Positions 60,224-64,000 of a stretch of DNA of 64,000 nucleotides are shown here, piece after piece. The notes below the pieces were generated by a model that was given only the letters and a program-made list of their open reading frames with translations, searched no databases and was not told the origin of the DNA. Every line of letters starts with the position of its first letter. Positions within the stretch are counted from its first letter, which is position 1. Source of the DNA: an uncultured Clostridia bacterium. GTDB taxonomy: Bacteria; Bacillota; Clostridia; Christensenellales; Borkfalkiaceae. The stretch is taken from the NCBI GenBank assembly GCA_944368925.1, contig CALVXG010000004.1, positions 62,001-126,000 of the forward strand, in the 5' to 3' direction. Made by a program: the position numbers and the translations under genes.

Positions 60224-61876
60224 ATGATTTATTATTTCGATTCGGCGGGGAAATCGTTCCGATGCGTGCCGGAGCGCATCCGCCAGGGTTCGTCGGAAGC
60301 GAATTCGCTGACGCTGATCGCGCCGTTTGACGACAGCGCGCAGCTTGCGGTTTCCTTCTGTCTGCCCACGGGGGAAAGTACGCCGCGCTATTATATGCAG
60401 TTTATCGGGAGCATGGGCGGCTCCGTGACGGCGGAGGGCGGCAAGTTGTACGGTTGGAGGACGCTGCTTCCTGCGTTGGTCACGGCGCGGTTCGGGCTGG
60501 TGGCCGCGCAGTTTTTCCGCGTGGGGACGCAGGGGGACATTATGGCGACGGAAAAAGTGCTCTTTACCGTCGAGCAGGGAGTGGCTCCGTCCTTGCCGGA
60601 AGTTTCCGACAGCGACAGCATGCTGCAGATCCTGTCGGTGATCTCGCAGCTTCACACGGACGTAAAAAACGCGGCGTATGCCGCCCGCGCCCTGTACGGG
60701 TGGAACGAAACGTACGAGTACTCGGTAAACGAGATTGTGTATTGTCCCGATTCCTACGAACGGGGAAGTTTTGTCCGTTCGCTGATTTCGGAAAATACGA
60801 ACGCGCCGTACGACGCGCAGGGAAAACTGAATACGCAGTATTGGGAAGAGGTCTGCCGTTTTGACGATGCGTTCGAGCAGGCGGCCGCGGCGGAACAGGC
60901 GAAGGCCGCCGCGCAGCAATCGGCCGCCGCGGCGTCGTCGAGCGCGGCCGCGGCGGCGACGGCGGAGGAATCGGCCGTAAACAGCGCCGCGGCTGCGGCG
61001 GAGAATAAAAATGCGTGTGCGCAGGCGGCACAGAGCGCCCGCGAGAGCGCGCAGGCGGCGCAGGAAGCATTGGAACAAGCGCAGCAGATCGTGGGCGGCG
61101 ATTTTGCACAGCGGGCAGACCTGGAAAAAATCATCGACGGTACGACAAAAGTAGGATCGGCCGTCCGTGCGGACAGCGCGGCGTCTGCGGACAATGCGAC
61201 GTACGCCATCAGTGCGGCCAATGCGACGAATGCCGCCAGCGCCCAGACGGCGGTCAAAGCGACGCAGGACGCGAGCGGCAACGTGCTGACGGCAACGTAT
61301 GCAACGAAGACGGAACTTTCCGCAAAGCAGGATAAACTTCCGGCAAATATCGTGATCGGAAAAACGCTGACGTCCCTATCTTCGGGACAAAAATACATCG
61401 GATGCGCGCTCTCGGGCGTGACGGTTTCGGCCGCGGGGAGTTATTATCTTGTCAACTGCACGGGCAGCATTACGGTGAGCGGCACGTCCGCGAAAGTGTA
61501 TATGACGGGCTGTCCGTCGCTGACGGTCAGCGGCATCACGTCGGGCAACTGGATCAACGTGTTTGTGGACGGCGTCGCAAATTACGAGGGGATGTCCCGC
61601 TTTTTAAACGGCGTGCAGATCGTGAAAAATTCGTTGTTCGGAAATGCGAATGCACCGTCCGAAAAGACGGTCACTTTTCCCGTAGCCTTTTCTTCGGATA
61701 ATTACACGCTCGCCGTCGCTCCGAATATTCCCGACACAGACTATAAATATTACAAAGCGATGCCCGCCGTGGAGCACGTTTCGGCATCGCAGTTCAAGCT
61801 CAAATTTGTCAGTTTCGACGGCGGCGAGCAGGTCTCGCCCGCGGTAGATTACATTGCGATCGGAAAATGGAAATAG
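60224..61876 (+). CDS. Phage-type tail fibre/baseplate upper protein
   Basis: 550 residues. Residues 1-125 look like the BppU-type N-terminal baseplate attachment domain (LTLIAPFDDSAQLAVSF, GWRTLLPALVTARFGLVAAQFF). About 215-290 is an extremely Ala-rich coiled coil, probably trimeric. The C-terminus (VTFPVAFSSDNYTLAVAPN and VDYIAIGKW) resembles the receptor-binding knob of tail fibres. GGGAGG precedes the ATG. No capsid, portal, tail-tube or lysis gene lies nearby, so this is a prophage relic or part of a retained particle encoded elsewhere. Confidence 0.75.
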   Translation: MIYYFDSAGKSFRCVPERIRQGSSEANSLTLIAPFDDSAQLAVSFCLPTGESTPRYYMQFIGSMGGSVTAEGGKLYGWRTLLPALVTARFGLVAAQFFRVGTQGDIMATEKVLFTVEQGVAPSLPEVSDSDSMLQILSVISQLHTDVKNAAYAARALYGWNETYEYSVNEIVYCPDSYERGSFVRSLISENTNAPYDAQGKLNTQYWEEVCRFDDAFEQAAAAEQAKAAAQQSAAAASSSAAAAATAEESAVNSAAAAAENKNACAQAAQSARESAQAAQEALEQAQQIVGGDFAQRADLEKIIDGTTKVGSAVRADSAASADNATYAISAANATNAASAQTAVKATQDASGNVLTATYATKTELSAKQDKLPANIVIGKTLTSLSSGQKYIGCALSGVTVSAAGSYYLVNCTGSITVSGTSAKVYMTGCPSLTVSGITSGNWINVFVDGVANYEGMSRFLNGVQIVKNSLFGNANAPSEKTVTFPVAFSSDNYTLAVAPNIPDTDYKYYKAMPAVEHVSASQFKLKFVSFDGGEQVSPAVDYIAIGKWK

Positions 61877-61888
61877 GAGAAAGACAAC

Positions 61889-62242
61889 ATGAAGTGGAAA
61901 AACGGATTTTATTGTGACGGCGAAGCCCCGGAAGGCGCCGTCGATCTCACGGACGAAGTGTACGAAGCGCTGCTGCGCGGCCAGCAAGAGGGGATGACCA
62001 TTCAGGAGGAGAACGGATTTCCCGCTTTGCAGGATAAGCGGCCGAGTGCAGAAGAAATCGAACAAAAAAGGCAATACCTTTCCGACAAGCGCCGCCTTGT
62101 CAGCCTTACCGAGGACATCGTACAGTACGCCGCAGGCGAGGACGTCCCCTCATTTTCGGAGCGAAAGGAGGAATTTATCCGCCTGCACAACGCCGTGCGC
62201 CTCTACGAGGGAAAACCGGAACGCACCCTTCGCACAGATTAA
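61889..62242 (+). CDS. Tail-fibre assembly chaperone-like protein
   Basis: 117 residues starting 12 nt after the fibre gene, with AGGAG upstream. The first 60 residues (VDLTDEVYEALLRGQQEGMTIQEENGFPALQDKRPS) follow the usual pattern of tail-fibre assembly proteins. The remainder is helical and charged. Such proteins are encoded directly behind fibre genes and help the fibre trimer fold. The assignment rests on this position and pattern, not on a strong signature. Confidence 0.6.
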   Translation: MKWKNGFYCDGEAPEGAVDLTDEVYEALLRGQQEGMTIQEENGFPALQDKRPSAEEIEQKRQYLSDKRRLVSLTEDIVQYAAGEDVPSFSERKEEFIRLHNAVRLYEGKPERTLRTD

Positions 62243-62296
62243 ACGAAATGCGCAGCTTTACTTTGCAAAGACGTGAAAGCCGAGTGCAGTTTTTGC

Positions 62297-62334
62297 CCGT
62301 CCCTTGCGGCGCAAAGCGGCGCCGCGCGGGACGG
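62297..62334 (+). other. Hairpin behind the tail-fibre pair
   Basis: CCGTCCC (62297-62303) pairs with GGGACGG (62328-62334) around an inner GCGGCGC/GCGCCGC stem. No T-tract follows, so termination is doubtful. Confidence 0.35.
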
Positions 62335-62420
62335 CGTGCGGGAAATTGAAGACAAATGCGTCATAAACCTCCAAATTCCGACATGGAATATACCACTGCA
62401 AAAAGAGCGAGGGTATCGGA

Positions 62421-62588
62421 ATGTAGGAGTATATGGAGCGCCGCGCGCGGCAATGCGCGGAGTATATCCTGAAAACGGGGACGACGGTGCGCGATTGCGC
62501 GAAACACTTTAACATCAGCAAATCGACCGTACATACGGTAGTAATGATTCAGAACGTTTTATATGGATGGTTCAGTAAGCCCGTCTAG
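62421..62588 (+). pseudogene. spoIIID: Truncated spoIIID with nonsense codon 2
   Basis: Reading from ATG 62421 gives M-stop-EYMERRARQCAEYIL, and on through TTVRDCAKHFNISKSTVH. This aligns without gaps to the first 38 residues of SpoIIID (its HTH, ending SKSTVHKD). Codon 2 is TAG where relatives have Lys or His. Similarity stops after 62534; the frame then runs 17 unrelated codons to TAG 62586-62588. The domain after the HTH is missing. A 51-residue product could start at the internal ATG 62433. SpoIIID is the mother-cell DNA-binding protein of sporulation, so this copy is non-functional. Confidence 0.82.
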
Positions 62589-62603
62589 CGGCGGCAGAAA
62601 CTT

Positions 62604-62642
62604 ATATGCACCCCAAAAGTTGGAGACTTTTGGGGTGCATAT
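62604..62642. repeat. Palindrome resembling two abutted insertion-sequence ends
   Basis: The arms ATATGCACCCCAAAAGT (62604-62620) and ACTTTTGGGGTGCATAT (62626-62642) are perfect complements around TGGAG. TGCACCCCAAAAGTTGGA-like ends are familiar from IS3-family elements. No transposase lies between or beside them. It could also act as a terminator, since T follows. It sits exactly where the base composition changes. Confidence 0.5.
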
Positions 62643-62969
62643 TTTTATGTCAGGAGAAAAGAATTTTAATAAAAGTATGGCGCAAAGTTTAAAATATTCG
62701 TAAGAATGCAGTTGTATTTCTCACCACTGGTATTATCCTTGAACTAATCTATTCCCAACACTTTGAGGGTGGTTTGAATAAAATATGACGAAAAATATTC
62801 TCGCTGCAGTTGTTGCGGATGTGTTTTTTACCGCAGTAACATTTATTGGAAATAATGTTGAAGTGGTTTTTCTTACCCCAACATTTGTTATATAGTATTT
62901 TTTATACTTTTTCTGTTTCTAACCTATTGTCATATTGTAAATAATATTGTGGTTTTGTGTCTAATTTTG
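62643..62969. other. AT-rich spacer without a convincing gene
   Basis: The sequence becomes strongly AT-rich. A 36-codon frame at 62785-62895 lacks a ribosome-binding site, and an 18-codon frame starts near 62647. Neither is supported. Confidence 0.5.
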
Positions 62970-62998
62970 TTGAAATATGTATTGATTTATGTTATACT
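62970..62998 (+). promoter_or_regulatory. Promoter of the AT-rich cytidylyltransferase gene
   Basis: TTGAAA (62970-62975), a 17-nt spacer and TATACT (62993-62998), 47 nt before the ATG. Confidence 0.7.
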
Positions 62999-63045
62999 AA
63001 CAACATAAAATAATTGCGTAAAATTATATAATTAGAGGAGCTTAT

Positions 63046-63696
63046 ATGAATATAGGCGTTGTTTTGGCTGGCGGAATAGGTAGCCGATTTGGGAGTAAGA
63101 CACCAAAGCAATATCAAACACTTTGTGGGAAAGAAGTTATTTCATATGCGATTTCTGCATTAAAAAATTGTGAAATTATAGATAAAGTTATAGTTGTTGC
63201 GTCCAAAGATCTGTTTGAAAAATTGAAAAATCAATATGATGTCATTGTTGTTGAAGGAGGTAGTACGAGAAATCAATCTTTGTATAGTGCTTTATCCTAT
63301 ATTGCAGATAATTTTGATTGTGATAAAATTATTATTTTGGAAGCGGCAAGACCGATGATTACTCCTGATATTGTAAAATTTTATTTGGAAAAATTAAACG
63401 AATATGATGCAGTTATTACAGGTCAACATATTACAGACAGCCTTGGAAGCTTTAAGCAACATGTAGTAAATCGTAGTGATTATTATTTGTTACAAGCTCC
63501 AGAGGCATTTGATTTTAAACTTTTATATAAACATTTTGATTTGAATTCGGATATTACGGCAACAAATCAACAGCTGCCTTCGGATACAAAATTATTTGTA
63601 AATTTTAATTTTGAGGATAATTATAAGATAACGTATCATAATGATTTGCAATATTGTGAAGATTTAATGAAAGGGCGGCAAAACAATGAAATATAA
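63046..63696 (+). CDS. IspD/TarI-family cytidylyltransferase (AT-rich, probably acquired)
   Basis: 216 residues. VVLAGGIGSRFGSKTPKQY (6-24), VEGGSTRNQSLYSAL, EAARPMITPDIV and ITGQHITDSLGSF mark the family. It is a close paralogue of the 58024 product but uses AT-rich codons (AAA, GAT, TTA), unlike the rest of the window. The usual Asp of the DxARP motif is Glu here. AGGAG precedes the ATG. It overlaps the following HAD gene by 11 nt. A role in CDP-alditol synthesis for another surface polymer is likely. Confidence 0.85.
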   Translation: MNIGVVLAGGIGSRFGSKTPKQYQTLCGKEVISYAISALKNCEIIDKVIVVASKDLFEKLKNQYDVIVVEGGSTRNQSLYSALSYIADNFDCDKIIILEAARPMITPDIVKFYLEKLNEYDAVITGQHITDSLGSFKQHVVNRSDYYLLQAPEAFDFKLLYKHFDLNSDITATNQQLPSDTKLFVNFNFEDNYKITYHNDLQYCEDLMKGRQNNEI

Positions 63697-64000
63697 ACTG
63701 ATAGCTTTTGATCTGGACGGAACATTGACGCAGCACAAGTCAAAAATCGATCTTGAGAACATGAATTTGCTGAATGAACTGAAAAAATCATATCGATGCT
63801 TGATGGTAGGAGCCGGTAGCTGTGAAAGAATTTATAAACAAATGAATGAATTTCCTATAGAAATTATTGGGAATTATGGGATGCAACAATCTCGTGTAGC
63901 AGATGGAAAATTGGATTTGGTAAAAAATGACCGATATATTGCGGACAGAGTTTTTTTTGATACTGCGGTTTATGAATTAAGGAAGTTGACGGGCTACACG
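63686..64000 (+). CDS. HAD-superfamily phosphatase, N-terminal part (3' end outside window)
   Basis: The first 105 residues are visible, beginning MKYKLIAFDLDGTLTQHKSKI. DLDGTLT is HAD motif I with both catalytic aspartates; the VGAGSCERIYKQM segment is near the motif II region. Layout suggests a Cof-like or phosphomannomutase-like HAD phosphatase. It overlaps the cytidylyltransferase gene by 11 nt and shares its AT-rich codons, so the two were probably acquired as a unit. The substrate may be a sugar or alditol phosphate feeding the cytidylyltransferase. Confidence 0.82.
   Translation, partial: MKYKLIAFDLDGTLTQHKSKIDLENMNLLNELKKSYRCLMVGAGSCERIYKQMNEFPIEIIGNYGMQQSRVADGKLDLVKNDRYIADRVFFDTAVYELRKLTGYT

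Noticed and set aside
62785-62895. A 36-codon hydrophobic frame in the AT-rich spacer
   Set aside because: No ribosome-binding site or homologue in memory; short open frames are expected in AT-rich DNA.

Overview
The window looks like the chromosome of an anaerobic, fermentative, GC-rich member of the Clostridia. The grounds are two [FeFe]-hydrogenase-family proteins, purine-rich Shine-Dalgarno sites, near-consensus sigma-A type promoters (TTGACA-17-TATAAT), a GntR/YtrA-type ABC operon, and a relic of the sporulation regulator spoIIID. The species cannot be named from the sequence. No rRNA, tRNA or CRISPR array was seen.

Layout. 1-602: tail of a calcium-type P-ATPase. 1137-1349: small XRE regulator, followed by a 61-bp direct repeat. 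1643-6548: hydrogenase operon (thioredoxin-like 2Fe-2S protein, sensory hydrogenase with PAS domain, SpoIIE-type phosphatase, catalytic [FeFe] hydrogenase). 6590-6850: 111-bp tandem repeats. 6866-9592: XRE regulator, DUF1846 protein, CvpA-like protein. 9591-16589 (minus strand): polyamine operon with speD, speA, speE, an agmatinase-family gene, a carboxynorspermidine dehydrogenase-like gene and nspC, behind a roughly 330-nt leader with two intrinsic terminators. 17352-23627: GntR regulator, ABC ATPase, permease and a 1,419-residue leucine-rich-repeat protein as one operon. 23682-30569: ketopantoate reductase family protein, membrane protein, zinc-ribbon protein, GH78-like protein and DUF3810 protein, separated by strong terminators and short tandem repeats. 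30647-33190: feoA-feoB plus a 48-codon FeoB-associated gene. 33340-39795: iron-dependent alcohol dehydrogenase; DUF5058/membrane/M20 cassette; YitT and DUF1003 proteins.

39833-60029 is a surface-polysaccharide region. It supplies amino-sugar precursor (glmM, glmS, a GlmU-like beta-helix protein) and a 4-amino sugar (PglF-type dehydratase, DegT aminotransferase). It also encodes a PglC-type initiating transferase, three glycosyltransferases, a chain-length protein, Wzy, Wzx, LicD and TarI/TarIJ-like CDP-alditol enzymes. Together they predict a Wzy-type polymer that starts on an amino sugar and carries phosphodiester-linked substituents.

60046-62242 holds an isolated phage-type tail fibre and chaperone pair with its own promoter. 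At 62421-62642 a broken spoIIID and an insertion-sequence-end-like palindrome mark an abrupt change to AT-rich DNA. That DNA carries another IspD/TarI-like cytidylyltransferase and the start of a HAD phosphatase, and it was probably acquired horizontally.
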